A stretch of DNA of 64,000 bases from Bacteroidota bacterium (GTDB lineage: Bacteria; Bacteroidota; Bacteroidia; Chitinophagales; Chitinophagaceae): the NCBI GenBank assembly GCA_023437225.1, contig JAEZGS010000014.1, forward strand, positions 89,054 through 153,053, given 5' to 3'. This document shows, piece by piece, positions 1-9,336 of this stretch. The position numbers and the translations under genes were made by a program. The notes beneath the pieces were generated by a model that was given only the letters and a program-made list of their open reading frames with translations, was not told the origin of the DNA and made no database searches. Within the stretch, counting starts at the first letter, position 1. Every line of letters begins with the position of its first letter.

Positions 1-1
1 C

Positions 2-2092
2 ACTTTTGATGTTGAAGGCTTTGAATATACCTGTCGCCTTTGGACCACTGTACTGGAAGTATCTGTATTGATGGCACAATTCCCTTCAAAAGAAGTTGCG
101 CAATTATCTTACGATTACCGCACGCTCGGATTGGGATATGCAAACCTCGGCTCGATGCTGATGGTTATGGGCATTCCATACGACAGTGAAGAAGCAAGAG
201 GAATTGCTGGCGCGATAACAGCCATCATGACCGGTATCGCATATAAAACATCTGCAGAACTCGCTGAAGTACTCGGGCCCTTCCCAAGATATGAGGAGAA
301 CCGTGAACACATGTTGCGTGTAATGCGTAATCACAGGCTTGCAGCATATGATGCAGACGAATATGAGAAACTGCAGATCAAACCACAGGGTATAAAGGCA
401 AAGTATTGTCCCGACTACCTGCTGACTGCCGCAACGAAAGCATGGGATGAAGCCGTGCAACTCGGTGAGAAATTTGGTTATCGCAACGCACAGTCTACTG
501 TGATCGCTCCCACAGGTACGATCGGATTGGTTATGGACTGCGATACCACAGGTGTTGAGCCTGATTTCGCCCTGGTGAAATTCAAGAAACTTAGTGGTGG
601 TGGATATTTCAAGATCATCAACCAATCTGTACCGCAGGCGCTTCGCAACCTTGGTTATTCGGAAAAGGAGATCGATTCTGTTGTTAAATACGCGGTTGGA
701 TCGGGAACGTTCGCCGGTGCACCTGCTATCAATCACCAGACATTAAGTGAAAAAGGATTTATCGCTGAAGAGATCAAAAAGCTGGATGCTGCCGTTGGAA
801 CTGCGTTTGAAATAGGTTTTGTATTCAATGTATATACACTTGGTGAAGAATGCCTGCAACGCCTTGGATTCAAGCCGGAGCAGTACTTCAACTTCGAATG
901 GAGCCTGCTTGAAGCACTTGGCTTCTCGGCTGACGATATAGAAAAAGCAAATGATTTTGTTTGCGGTACCATGACCATCGAAGGAGCGCCATTCCTGAAA
1001 GAAGAGCATTATCCTGTATTCGATTGTGCTAATACATGCGGCCGCAAAGGCAAACGATTCATTCATGCGCATGGACACATTCGTATGATGGCAGCTGCTC
1101 AACCGTTCATATCAGGTGCGATCTCTAAAACGATCAATCTTCCGAATGAAGCAGAGATCCATGAGATCGCTGATGCTTACATGCTTAGCTGGGAGCTTGG
1201 TTTGAAGGCCTGTGCACTGTATCGTGATGGTTCTAAATTATCACAGCCTTTGAGCAATAAGAGCGAGTCTAAAAAGACTACCGAAGCGGAGGCAGAACAG
1301 GAAGCTCCTGCTGCAGAGTCAATGATAGTTGACCTGGGAAAGCTCACCATTGAAGAATTGCTCGACGAAGTTCAGAAACGAGTTCAGGCTTCGCCTGATA
1401 CTAAATTGAAGAGAAAGCTTGCAAGTATTGTTGAACGTCGCTCACTGCCTGCTAAAAGAAGAGGATTCACACAGAAAGCGAAGATCAACGGACAGGCATT
1501 GTTCCTTCGCACCGGCGAATACAATGATGGAACCGTAGGTGAGATCTTCATTGATATGGCGAAGGAAGGTGCTACCATGAGAAGCATGCTTAACTGCTTT
1601 GCGATCTCCATCTCTATCGGTCTTCAGTATGGTGTTCCATTGGAAGAATTCGTGGAGAAGTTTGTCTTCACTCGCTTTGATCCTGCCGGAATGGTGGATC
1701 ATCCGAACATCAAGACAACAACGTCTATTGTCGATTTCATCTTCAGGGCATTGGCATATGAGTATCTCGGTCGTACCGATCTGGTACACGTGCTCGATAA
1801 GCCGGAAGTGAAGAATACCGGTACCGAAGAATGGGACGAAGTAATTCCTGGTACCACCACAACACCCGAACTTAGTGATGTGAGGATACTGCCTTCATCA
1901 TCCGTTTCAAAGCCTGTTGAACAGGTGAAGCCAAAGTCGGTTCGTGTTGACAATGCATTGGATGCGGTGAATGCAGCGGCGAAAAGCATGCAGAGCGATG
2001 CACCGGCATGTAATACCTGCGGACACATCACCATCCGGAGCGGTACCTGTTATAAATGTTTGAATTGCGGAAATAGCATGGGATGCTCGTAA
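2..2092 (+). CDS. nrdJ: Vitamin B12-dependent (class II) ribonucleotide reductase, C-terminal part
   Basis: Reduces ribonucleotides to deoxyribonucleotides with adenosylcobalamin as radical source. The frame is already open at base 2 (TFDVEGFEYTCRLW), so the start lies left of the window and 696 residues are visible. The loop PTGTIG followed by DCDTTGVEPDFALV and the late AACANTCGRKGKRF-like stretch fit NrdJ. The end carries the typical redox zinc-ribbon tail with two CxxC pairs (CNTCG and CLNCG, ending SMGCS). A roughly 150-residue acidic/Glu-rich linker and an added domain (about residues 420-600) precede the tail, as in long NrdJ proteins. The annotated internal TTG at 68 is not a real start. 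Followed by a heptad repeat and a strong terminator. Very sure of family. Confidence 0.95.
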   Translation, partial: TFDVEGFEYTCRLWTTVLEVSVLMAQFPSKEVAQLSYDYRTLGLGYANLGSMLMVMGIPYDSEEARGIAGAITAIMTGIAYKTSAELAEVLGPFPRYEENREHMLRVMRNHRLAAYDADEYEKLQIKPQGIKAKYCPDYLLTAATKAWDEAVQLGEKFGYRNAQSTVIAPTGTIGLVMDCDTTGVEPDFALVKFKKLSGGGYFKIINQSVPQALRNLGYSEKEIDSVVKYAVGSGTFAGAPAINHQTLSEKGFIAEEIKKLDAAVGTAFEIGFVFNVYTLGEECLQRLGFKPEQYFNFEWSLLEALGFSADDIEKANDFVCGTMTIEGAPFLKEEHYPVFDCANTCGRKGKRFIHAHGHIRMMAAAQPFISGAISKTINLPNEAEIHEIADAYMLSWELGLKACALYRDGSKLSQPLSNKSESKKTTEAEAEQEAPAAESMIVDLGKLTIEELLDEVQKRVQASPDTKLKRKLASIVERRSLPAKRRGFTQKAKINGQALFLRTGEYNDGTVGEIFIDMAKEGATMRSMLNCFAISISIGLQYGVPLEEFVEKFVFTRFDPAGMVDHPNIKTTTSIVDFIFRALAYEYLGRTDLVHVLDKPEVKNTGTEEWDEVIPGTTTTPELSDVRILPSSSVSKPVEQVKPKSVRVDNALDAVNAAAKSMQSDAPACNTCGHITIRSGTCYKCLNCGNSMGCS

Positions 2093-2096
2093 GATA

Positions 2097-2180
2097 AAAT
2101 GGGAAATGGGAAATGGGAAATGGCAAATGCTCAATTCCCGATCCAAATTCTCATTTCTCAATTCCCAATTCTCAATTCTG
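2097..2180. repeat. Degenerate heptad tandem repeat (GGGAAAT / CTCAATT units)
   Basis: Left half is GGGAAAT repeated four times with drift; the right half is units of CTCAATT/CCCAATT. The right half is close to the reverse complement of the left (GGGAAATGGGAAAT against ATTTCTCAATTCCC, 12 of 14 paired), so the tract can fold back on itself just after the nrdJ stop. Confidence 0.8.
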
Positions 2181-2183
2181 AAA

Positions 2184-2217
2184 AATGTCTGGTCTTTGTG
2201 ACCGGGCATTTTTTTTT
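2184..2217 (+). terminator. Intrinsic terminator of nrdJ
   Basis: An 11-bp stem (AATGTCTGGTC with GACCGGGCATT, three G-T wobbles), a 5-nt loop TTTGT, then nine T residues. It lies 90 bases after the nrdJ stop codon. Confidence 0.85.
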
Positions 2218-2312
2218 ATCCTGTTATGTCTTTCATCAAGGAAATGATGTCGATCGTATAATTGCAGAGCTCTTGCATAAGCTTTCTACTAACTTAATGT
2301 AAAGCCTATGAT

Positions 2313-2948
2313 ATGATACGTTCATTCCTCTTAAGTTGTTCAATCATTGTAATTGCAATTGCCAGTTGTGATGCGGCGGTTCAACCTAATGCGTTGAATC
2401 GTCAAAAATCTTTGCAGGACACGTGCGACAATCCCGATGCCGATCCGGGTTGTGCATTTGTCAGCATACCATCTCAGCTAAATCACATCATGCTGCTTTC
2501 TGAAAAGGGTGAGAAGGGAGAGCGACTTGTAGTAAAAGGTCAGCTCAAAGACGCATCTGGAAGGCCATTGTCAAATATTTTCATGTATGCATATCAAACA
2601 GATATTACCGGTAGATACACAAAAAATGGAAATGAAAAAGGCATTCAAAGATTTCATGGTCGGTTGCATGGTTGGGGTAAAACAAACAGCAACGGTGAGT
2701 ATGAGATACATACCATCAAACCCGCGCCGTATCCCGGCGGCAGGGCAGCAGCACATATACATGTGATACTGAAACCGAATAAAGATGCACGTGCATTTTA
2801 TATAAATGACATCGTGTTCAGTGACGATCCAAATGTGAATGATGATTATCGGAACAATGAAAGAAGCCCTGGCGGTAGCGGCATCATCACATTAAAAAAT
2901 AACAATGGTGTCCTCGAAGGGAGACGCGACATCGTTCTAACCCGTTAA
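2313..2948 (+). CDS. Intradiol ring-cleavage dioxygenase-like lipoprotein
   Basis: Resembles the catalytic fold of protocatechuate 3,4-dioxygenase, which cleaves catechols between the hydroxyls with a non-haem Fe(III). 211 aa. A lipoprotein signal ends in IASC (Cys19). The core runs VVKGQLKDASGRPLSN, then GRYTKNG (first Tyr ligand region), and IKPAPYPGGRAAAHIHV, which carries the second Tyr and the paired His ligands (HIH). All four expected iron ligands therefore seem present. Export and lipidation suggest a role in the cell envelope or on external aromatics rather than the soluble beta-ketoadipate pathway; no pathway genes are nearby, so the substrate is unknown. Stands alone between nrdJ and rluF. 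Confidence 0.8.
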   Translation: MIRSFLLSCSIIVIAIASCDAAVQPNALNRQKSLQDTCDNPDADPGCAFVSIPSQLNHIMLLSEKGEKGERLVVKGQLKDASGRPLSNIFMYAYQTDITGRYTKNGNEKGIQRFHGRLHGWGKTNSNGEYEIHTIKPAPYPGGRAAAHIHVILKPNKDARAFYINDIVFSDDPNVNDDYRNNERSPGGSGIITLKNNNGVLEGRRDIVLTR

Positions 2949-2976
2949 TAATCTTAAAGAGAAGGATTAATCCCGC

Positions 2977-3894
2977 TTATTTGGCTCTCTTATTTGCAGA
3001 CTTCCTAAAGTCCTTGAAACTTTTGTTCTTATTTTTTTGCGGAGTGGCAGGCTTCTTTCCGCTGTTCTGTGGATTATCCCATGCCGTTCGGCTAAGTTCA
3101 TCCGTATTGTTGTCTTCTTTGGCCGGTGGTTTAGGATTCGTTTTCGCAGGCTTCCTGATTCGTGATGCTTCTTTGGTGCCTGAGGATTCGGAAACGGAAT
3201 CTCGCAGTTGCGAAATTTCAACTTCGCTCAGATAACGCCACTTGCCCAATGCAAGCTTATCCAGTTTTATATTCATGATCCGAACCCGTTGCAGGGAAAC
3301 AACATTGTATCCAAGTGCTTCACACATCCGGCGGATCTGGCGGTTCAATCCCTGGGTGAGTATGATGCGAAACGTTTGTCGCCCTGTTGGAAAAACTTTG
3401 CAGGGCAACGTCTTTGTTCGAAGGATGCGCATACCGCTGCTCATCGCAGTTACAAATGCTCCGTCAATGGGTTTATTAACCCTTACGATGTACTCCTTTT
3501 CATGTTTATTTCCAGCACGCAATACTTTGTTTACAATGTCACCATCATTTGTAAGAAAGATCAGGCCCTCTGAGTCTTTATCCAACCTGCCGATCGGGAA
3601 AATGCGCTTTGGATAATTGATGTAGCTGATGATGTTGCCTTTGATATCAGTGTCGGTTGTTGTAGTGATTCCGGAAGGTTTGTTGAAAGCCATGTACACA
3701 AGCTTTTCTTTTTTCGGTTGGTTCACATAGCTGCCATCCACTTCCACTGTATCGCCCGGCTGATAGCGACTTCCCGGCTTTGCCACCTCATCATTCAACA
3801 TCACTCGTCCTGCTTCGATCAACCTGTCGGCTTCACGTCGGGAACAATAACCACTATCGCTGATAAACTTGTTTAAACTGATCGAATTTTCCAC
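2977..3894 (-). CDS. rluF: 23S rRNA pseudouridine synthase, RluF type
   Basis: Isomerises uridine to pseudouridine in 23S rRNA (U2604 in E. coli). N-terminal S4 RNA-binding domain (about residues 5-60, LNKFISDSGYCSRREADRLI), then the RsuA/RluB/E/F catalytic domain with the signature GRLDKDSEGL, catalytic Asp105. The family part ends near residue 235; the last 70 residues are a Lys/Pro/Ser-rich tail (KTNPKPPAK, PQKNKNKSFKDF) that is probably disordered and RNA-binding, a common Bacteroidota addition. Start ATG at 3894 gives the complete S4 domain. Divergent from the PhoD-like gene; a TAnnTTTG element for each direction lies between them. Confidence 0.9.
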   Translation of the reverse strand: MENSISLNKFISDSGYCSRREADRLIEAGRVMLNDEVAKPGSRYQPGDTVEVDGSYVNQPKKEKLVYMAFNKPSGITTTTDTDIKGNIISYINYPKRIFPIGRLDKDSEGLIFLTNDGDIVNKVLRAGNKHEKEYIVRVNKPIDGAFVTAMSSGMRILRTKTLPCKVFPTGRQTFRIILTQGLNRQIRRMCEALGYNVVSLQRVRIMNIKLDKLALGKWRYLSEVEISQLRDSVSESSGTKEASRIRKPAKTNPKPPAKEDNNTDELSRTAWDNPQNSGKKPATPQKNKNKSFKDFRKSANKRAK

Positions 3895-3919
3895 TAGATT
3901 AAGTTTTGCCTGACCTCTG

Positions 3920-3927
3920 CAAAGCTA
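3920..3927 (-). promoter_or_regulatory. Candidate rluF promoter (-7 element)
   Basis: Minus-strand TAGCTTTG, an exact match to the Bacteroidota TAnnTTTG element, 26 bases before the rluF start. No clear TTG at -33. Confidence 0.5.
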
Positions 3928-3951
3928 TACAATAATGATTCGGGAATCGAG

Positions 3952-3959
3952 TATCTTTC
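3952..3959 (+). promoter_or_regulatory. Candidate promoter of the PhoD-like gene
   Basis: TATCTTTC, one mismatch from TAnnTTTG, 18 bases before the ATG at 3978. Forms a divergent pair with the rluF element. Confidence 0.4.
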
Positions 3960-3977
3960 CGCCCCAAAACTTCGCAT

Positions 3978-5339
3978 ATGAAGAAGCAGATCCACATATT
4001 CCTTTTGTTCTTGCTGCCCTTCTGTGTTTTGGCTCAACAACCGAATGAATTGATTTCCGGCCCCATGCTCGGTCAGGTGGAATTGCGCACTGCAACTATC
4101 TGGGCCGAAGTAAAACCTGCAACGCAGGTGAGTTTACAATATTACAAGAAAGGAAACAGGGACTCTCCAAAAACGCTGAGGATGCAAACTGGTTGGGATG
4201 ACTGGTATTCGCCGGTTAAGTTCAGACTCGTGGACCTGGAGATGAACACTGAGTATGAATACGAATTGTTTGCTTCCGTTAAGGGAAAAAATAACTCTCT
4301 TGCTAAAAGTAGTTTTAAAACACAGGAACTTTGGCAATGGCGGAAACCCGCTCCAGACTTCACTTTCCTCACAGGCAGCTGTGCTTATTTCAATGATCCG
4401 CAATACGATCGACCAGGAAAGCCATATGGAAATGATTCAAGCATCTTTGAAACAATGGCTAAAGAGAAAGCTGCCTTCATGTTGTGGTTAGGGGATAACT
4501 GGTACACCCGCGAATCAGACTTTCACAGCGAATGGGGTTTGTGGTACCGGGCTAGTCGCGATCGAAGCATGAAAATTCTACAGCCTTTTCTTCGTTCGAC
4601 AACACATTATGCGATATGGGACGATCATGATTATGGTCCAAATAATGCGAACGGTTCCTATGCATTGAAGACGGAGAGTCGCGATGTGTTCAAGCAATAT
4701 TGGGCAAACCCATCTTACGGAGAAAATGATGAAGGCATCTATACAAAATTTTCATACGCAGATGTGGATGTGTTTATGATGGATGACAGATACTTCAGAA
4801 GTGCTGATGAGATAGCCCCGCGGGTTGAAGGAAAGATGAACGAAGAAAAGAGGATGTGGGGTAAGAAGCAATTACATTGGCTGAAGAATGCGTTGGCAGC
4901 GAGTGATGCACCATTTAAAATAATCGCATCGGGGAGCCAGTTTGTCAACATGCTTAGCAGATCCGATTGCCTGGCATTATTCCCTGTTGAGTTTGAGGAA
5001 CTGATGGTTTTCCTTCATAAAGAAAAAATCGAAGGTGTTGTTTTTTTGTCTGGTGATAAACATCACAGTGAAGTGATTGCATATCCACGTACAAATGGAT
5101 ATACTTTATACGACATTACATCATCCTCACTTACGGCAGGTGTATCCCGCGCATCCGGACTGGAGAAAGATAACCCGGATCGCGTTGCAAACACATTGAT
5201 AGAACAAAACAATTATACCCGAGTTACCGTTAGTGGTGCACGTAATCAACGGGTCATGAAAGTAGAATTTATCGGTTTGAAAGGTGATCTGTTAGGCAGT
5301 TTTTCGATCAATGAACAACAACTAAAATTCAGTAAATAA
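3978..5339 (+). CDS. PhoD-like metallophosphatase, exported
   Basis: 453 aa with a cleavable signal peptide (MKKQIHIFLLFLLPFCVLAQ). Residues about 25-125 match the Fn3-like N-domain of PhoD proteins (SGPMLGQVELRTATIWAEV). The catalytic domain has GSCAYF, the metal-binding WLGDNWYTRES, the WDDHDYGPNN motif and the late FLSGDKHHSEV motif, so the Fe/Ca-type active site looks complete. Likely a secreted alkaline phosphatase or phosphodiesterase for phosphate scavenging. The next gene follows after 14 bases and may be cotranscribed. Confidence 0.88.
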   Translation: MKKQIHIFLLFLLPFCVLAQQPNELISGPMLGQVELRTATIWAEVKPATQVSLQYYKKGNRDSPKTLRMQTGWDDWYSPVKFRLVDLEMNTEYEYELFASVKGKNNSLAKSSFKTQELWQWRKPAPDFTFLTGSCAYFNDPQYDRPGKPYGNDSSIFETMAKEKAAFMLWLGDNWYTRESDFHSEWGLWYRASRDRSMKILQPFLRSTTHYAIWDDHDYGPNNANGSYALKTESRDVFKQYWANPSYGENDEGIYTKFSYADVDVFMMDDRYFRSADEIAPRVEGKMNEEKRMWGKKQLHWLKNALAASDAPFKIIASGSQFVNMLSRSDCLALFPVEFEELMVFLHKEKIEGVVFLSGDKHHSEVIAYPRTNGYTLYDITSSSLTAGVSRASGLEKDNPDRVANTLIEQNNYTRVTVSGARNQRVMKVEFIGLKGDLLGSFSINEQQLKFSK

Positions 5340-5353
5340 CAATACAGGAAAGC

Positions 5354-5833
5354 ATGGAAATAGAGTTTCGGTACGATAAGAAGCAGGTTATTCAGGCATT
5401 GCGATATCATTTTTTAAATCGCCCGGAAATTAAGTGGCTACTGATATTTGTAAACGTGTTTGCGATTCTTTCTGCAGCGTTATTATATTTCGAGTATATA
5501 CAACCAATGACTTTTTTATTATTCTCCATCCTTTGGTTTCTTCTCATGCTTGTTGTTTGGCGCATCCTTCCTGCCAACATCTATAATAAGAGCATGACGT
5601 TCAAAGATCATTTTATCATGCAGATCAACGATGACGCCGTGATCCTTGAAACCGAACGGGGACAGAAAGGATGGCCATGGGAGCGATTTTCAAACTTCGT
5701 GGAAAGCCCGTATTTCTTTCATTTGTATTTCGATCCACGATCGTTTTTTCTTATTCCAAAGGATGCGTTTTCAAGCCTGGTCGAATTGCAGGAAGCAAGA
5801 CAAATGATGAAGACGCACATTGGACGGAAGTAA
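5354..5833 (+). CDS. YcxB-like membrane protein
   Basis: 159 aa. Two adjacent membrane segments at about residues 28-72, then a soluble C-terminal region (IQMNDDAVILETE-like, GWPWERFSNFVESPYFFHLYF, FFLIPKDAF) that matches the YcxB-like domain found in many small membrane proteins. Biochemical function unknown. Fourteen bases after the phosphatase gene, same strand. The stop is followed at once by a heptad repeat. Confidence 0.7.
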   Translation: MEIEFRYDKKQVIQALRYHFLNRPEIKWLLIFVNVFAILSAALLYFEYIQPMTFLLFSILWFLLMLVVWRILPANIYNKSMTFKDHFIMQINDDAVILETERGQKGWPWERFSNFVESPYFFHLYFDPRSFFLIPKDAFSSLVELQEARQMMKTHIGRK

Positions 5834-5835
5834 AT

Positions 5836-5880
5836 TAGCATTTAGCATTTAGCATTTCGCATTTCGCATTTCGAATTCCG
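5836..5880. repeat. Degenerate heptad tandem repeat (GCATTTA/GCATTTC)
   Basis: Five to six 7-bp units of GCATTTM directly after the stop of the YcxB-like gene, filling most of the 55-base gap to the convergent gldB stop. Confidence 0.85.
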
Positions 5881-5888
5881 TTTGAATA

Positions 5889-6932
5889 TTATCGCGGTCG
5901 GTACTTGCTTTCTTCGAAGATCTTCTTCGCATCCATTTGCATCAGTTCATGCGGTTTAACGTTTGGATTTTTGTCGAGGAAGTTCTGGACGATGCGCCAG
6001 CCGGTGAACAAGCCGATATAGCCGGGAGCACCCTGTCCCAGCTCCTGTGTATTAGGTGCTTCGCCGATGTAATTCTTGATGATCATCGGATCATTGTTAT
6101 ACACCAGTGAATTGGTTAGAAAATAATTCCATATCAATCCTTCATTCTCATAACATCCATCAAGTTGCTTCTTTGTGTATCCCAGTTTCAATGTATCTGC
6201 AACTTCTGGTAAGAAGAGGTCCATCAGGTGGATCCGTTTGCCTTTTTCAACCATCTGTTCAATGAGTGATTTGCTGTAGCTCTTATCGGGGTACATATCA
6301 TCAATGATGTTTTGGATGCAATTGACAGCGATGGTTTCCTTCGTGAACCTTTTTGATATGTATGCGGGATACAACGATCTTCCAAAATCGCTGGTATACA
6401 TCGAGAAGTCTGCACCCATATGCAATTGAAGTCCCGTTGCGAGGGCATCCGAAGTGATCACATCTCCATGACCGCGGATGGACGATTCATAATACGCGTC
6501 CATCGGTCCGATAAATGTAATGAGCTGGTGAGGCGCTTTATAATTTGGAAAGTAATATAGTACGTGCCGAATGCCGTCTTCAACCTGTTCTGCAATAGCG
6601 TCGACCGACTTAAACACCAGGTCCACAGAGTCCTTCACCGGCCTGTAATCTGTAAGAAATTTTTTCACCGCGTCTACCACATGCGTACTTGAGTCAGTCA
6701 CAGGCGGAATGCCCAGAATGTTAGCGTTGAAGTCGTTCAGGAAATTAGGATACTCCTGGTATAATCTGTTGTAGGCTGCAGGAATGTTATTTGTGTCTAT
6801 AGAAAAGAAATCCTGTTCAAACCGCTTAACCTCTAATTCAAATTTTATATCCGATGTGTCAACCCGCTTTTCATCTTTACAGGATTGAAACACCAAAACA
6901 ACAAGAAGGCACAGGAGAATGTTTTTCATCAA
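5889..6932 (-). CDS. gldB: Gliding motility lipoprotein GldB
   Basis: 347 aa with a lipobox at Cys18 (VFQSCKD). The mature N-terminus (FELEVKRFEQDFFSID, YNRLYQEYPNFLNDF) is characteristic of GldB, a lipoprotein needed for gliding and type IX secretion-linked motility in Flavobacterium. The rest contains AINCIQNIIDDMYP-like and MGADFSMYTSDFGRS segments. It is divergent from nadE; gldB beside nadE is a frequent Bacteroidota arrangement. gldC, often next to gldB, is not present in the window. Two facing promoter elements lie in the 120-base gap. Confidence 0.88.
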   Translation of the reverse strand: MMKNILLCLLVVLVFQSCKDEKRVDTSDIKFELEVKRFEQDFFSIDTNNIPAAYNRLYQEYPNFLNDFNANILGIPPVTDSSTHVVDAVKKFLTDYRPVKDSVDLVFKSVDAIAEQVEDGIRHVLYYFPNYKAPHQLITFIGPMDAYYESSIRGHGDVITSDALATGLQLHMGADFSMYTSDFGRSLYPAYISKRFTKETIAVNCIQNIIDDMYPDKSYSKSLIEQMVEKGKRIHLMDLFLPEVADTLKLGYTKKQLDGCYENEGLIWNYFLTNSLVYNNDPMIIKNYIGEAPNTQELGQGAPGYIGLFTGWRIVQNFLDKNPNVKPHELMQMDAKKIFEESKYRPR

Positions 6933-6963
6933 TGTATGGTTTAAAGGAATAGGTATGCCGGCA

Positions 6964-6995
6964 CAAATCTAGCATCCATCTCCCTTATCACGCAA
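6964..6995 (-). promoter_or_regulatory. Candidate gldB promoter
   Basis: Minus-strand TAGATTTG (6971-6964), exact TAnnTTTG, with a TTG at 6995-6993 spaced by 21 bases, which fits the Bacteroidota -33/-7 layout. 31 bases before the gldB start. Confidence 0.65.
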
Positions 6996-7004
6996 AGCAA
7001 GCAT

Positions 7005-7012
7005 TAAATTTG
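7005..7012 (+). promoter_or_regulatory. Candidate nadE promoter (-7 element)
   Basis: TAAATTTG, exact TAnnTTTG, 40 bases before the nadE ATG. No convincing TTG at -33. Confidence 0.5.
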
Positions 7013-7052
7013 CGTAGGTTTTACAATTATAGAACGACAATAACGCGATAGC

Positions 7053-8780
7053 ATGAAAATAGCGCTCTGTCAGCAGAATTATCATATCGGAAATTTTGAA
7101 GCAAATACGAATAAGATATTAGAAGGCATCAGTGCTGCAAAATCGCAGGGTGCAGACCTGGTGGTATTTTCAGAACTCTCCGTTTGTGGCTATCCTCCTC
7201 GTGATTTCCTCGAGTTTCGTGACTTCCTCGACGAATGCAATAACGCCATTGAGACCATCGCAGACGCGGCAGACGGGATCGGCGTAATTGTAGGAGCTCC
7301 GGCTGCCAACCCACAGAAAGAGGGCAAGGATCTTTTTAACGCAGCATGGTTTCTGTACAATGGCAAGGTTCATGGCATGGCGTATAAGACACTGCTTCCT
7401 ACATACGATATCTTTGATGAATACAGGTATTTTGAACCTTCGAACCAATGGAATGTGATTGAATTCAAGGGCCGAAAGATAGCGCTGACGATCTGCGAAG
7501 ACCTCTGGAACATTGGTGATAATCCTCTTTACCGGCGCTGTCCGATGGATGAGCTGGCACGGCAGTCGCCCGATGTTATGATCAACATATCTGCATCTCC
7601 ATTCGATTACGATCATGATGACGATCGTAAGGAAGTGCTGTTGGCAAATGTCAGAAAGTACAAGATCCCTTTGATCTATTGCAATACTGTTGGGTCGCAA
7701 ACAGAGATCGTTTTTGATGGCGGAAGCCTGGTTGTGGATGCAATGGCAAATCTTCGAAGCGAAATGAAATATTTTGAAGAAGATCTTCTCGTCGTTGATG
7801 ATGGGGAACTTTATGAAGGCAGGCAGCCTGGTTCAATTGATACGAGTGTCGATAGGGAGATCAGGCAACTGGACATACAGATGCGGGTTGCTAAAGTCGA
7901 TGATCATAACAAGATCATCGAATACATGACAAAAGAAGAGAACGTGAGCCAGATACATCGCGCACTGGTGTTAGGTATTAAAGACTATTTCGGTAAGATG
8001 GGTTTCACTAAGGCGATCCTCGGATCATCAGGAGGTATCGACAGTGCCGTCACACTTGCTCTTGCATGTGAAGCACTCGGAAAAGATAATGTGCGTGCCA
8101 TCCTTATGCCTTCTGAATTTTCTACGGGACATTCCGTTGATGACGCTGTTGAATTGAGTAAGAATCTTGGAAATCCATATGACATCATTCCGATCAAACC
8201 TGTTTACGATGCCTTTTTGCAGCAACTGGAACCCTTGTTTAAAGACCTTCCGTTCAGTGTTGCGGAAGAGAATATACAAAGTCGCTCAAGAGGTAATATT
8301 CTTATGGCGATTGCAAACAAGTTCGGTTATGTGTTATTGAATACTTCCAATAAAAGTGAACTTGCTACCGGTTATGGAACTTTATATGGTGATATGGCAG
8401 GTGGCTTAAGTGTACTTGGGGATCTGTATAAGATGCAGGTATATGCGCTTGCGCGATATATTAATCGCAATGAAACCATCATCCCGGAGAATATTATTAC
8501 CAAGGCACCATCTGCGGAACTTAGACCCGGGCAAAAAGATAGTGACAGCCTGCCCGAATATGAGGTGCTTGATAAAGTACTGTATCAGTATATAGAAAAG
8601 CGCAAGGGGCCGGACGAATTGATTGATATGGGCATCGACGAGGCACTGGTTCGACGTGTATTGAAACTTGTCAATACAAACGAATACAAACGCAATCAAT
8701 TCTGCCCCATCATTCGCGTGAGTTGCAAGGCGTTTGGTATAGGCCGTAGAATGCCGATCGTTGGAAAGTATCTTTCCTAA
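7053..8780 (+). CDS. nadE: Glutamine-dependent NAD+ synthetase
   Basis: Amidates deamido-NAD to NAD using glutamine and ATP, the last step of NAD synthesis. 575 aa, the usual size of the two-domain form. The nitrilase-like glutaminase domain (about 1-260) shows the catalytic triad Glu41 (FSELSVCGYPPRD), Lys112 (AYKTLLPTYD) and Cys148 (LTICEDLWN). The synthetase domain has the ATP-pyrophosphatase loop SGGIDS at 326-331. nadB lies 51 kb away in the same window; nadA and nadC are not seen. Ends convergent with the next gene, the two stop codons overlapping. Confidence 0.96.
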   Translation: MKIALCQQNYHIGNFEANTNKILEGISAAKSQGADLVVFSELSVCGYPPRDFLEFRDFLDECNNAIETIADAADGIGVIVGAPAANPQKEGKDLFNAAWFLYNGKVHGMAYKTLLPTYDIFDEYRYFEPSNQWNVIEFKGRKIALTICEDLWNIGDNPLYRRCPMDELARQSPDVMINISASPFDYDHDDDRKEVLLANVRKYKIPLIYCNTVGSQTEIVFDGGSLVVDAMANLRSEMKYFEEDLLVVDDGELYEGRQPGSIDTSVDREIRQLDIQMRVAKVDDHNKIIEYMTKEENVSQIHRALVLGIKDYFGKMGFTKAILGSSGGIDSAVTLALACEALGKDNVRAILMPSEFSTGHSVDDAVELSKNLGNPYDIIPIKPVYDAFLQQLEPLFKDLPFSVAEENIQSRSRGNILMAIANKFGYVLLNTSNKSELATGYGTLYGDMAGGLSVLGDLYKMQVYALARYINRNETIIPENIITKAPSAELRPGQKDSDSLPEYEVLDKVLYQYIEKRKGPDELIDMGIDEALVRRVLKLVNTNEYKRNQFCPIIRVSCKAFGIGRRMPIVGKYLS

Positions 8781-9250
8781 TGGCGGAAATCAAGCAGAAC
8801 TCTTACAGGAATTGGCAATCCCAGATCTACCGATTGTGATAGCAGAAGCCTTTGTTCATTAATTACCCTCACATCGAAGGATGGATCCAGTCCGCCAAAA
8901 TCCAATTGTGTGAGTGTGATCTTTTGTTGATTGTCTGTAAACGACCAACCGAATTCTACCGTTTGCGGCTCAGTGGCATCGCATTTAAGGGTGCCATTGT
9001 CGACGAAGCCGGTACCATTTTCGCGAAACACGAACGTGTTATCAAGGTCGCAGGCTTCCAGTACCATATCCGGGATTGGTTCGTCAATCGTGTTATTATT
9101 GTCGAGGTCCACACCGGCCGTTTGAAACTTCCATGCTGCGCTGATCAGCAACTGGGTCCTTGTTGATTCGCCGTCGTTATCGTTCTTAGAACATCCTGTG
9201 AATGCCAGTATAATTAATAATGCTAACACTGTTGGTTTCATACTCTTCAT
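8777..9250 (-). CDS. Lipocalin-like lipoprotein of unknown function
   Basis: From ATG 9250 the protein is about 157 aa; a further in-frame ATG at 9241 is also possible and the upstream one at 9274 adds residues before the signal. The signal ends in a lipobox (LAFTGCSK). The mature part has the pattern of Bacteroidota lipocalin-like lipoproteins: LLISAAWKFQ, a Asp-rich DLDNNNTIDEP segment, TFVFRENGTG, VEFGWSFTDNQQKITL. Role unknown; probably binds a small ligand or is structural in the outer membrane. Convergent with nadE. Confidence 0.65.
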   Translation of the reverse strand: MKSMKPTVLALLIILAFTGCSKNDNDGESTRTQLLISAAWKFQTAGVDLDNNNTIDEPIPDMVLEACDLDNTFVFRENGTGFVDNGTLKCDATEPQTVEFGWSFTDNQQKITLTQLDFGGLDPSFDVRVINEQRLLLSQSVDLGLPIPVRVLLDFRH

Positions 9251-9336
9251 CAATTTATGCTTAATATAGATCAAACTTTTATGCCATCAGCCATTCAACC
9301 CATTGATTTTTGAATTGATCAAGCTTGGCAAACATC

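Noticed and set aside
104..736. 210-aa minus-strand ORF inside nrdJ
   Set aside because: Antisense to a strongly conserved enzyme; composition (many Cys, Phe, Ile) is that of a shadow frame and no motif is seen.
2099..2302. 67-aa ORF after nrdJ
   Set aside because: Starts inside the GGGAAAT repeat and crosses the nrdJ terminator; its N-terminus is just translated repeat.
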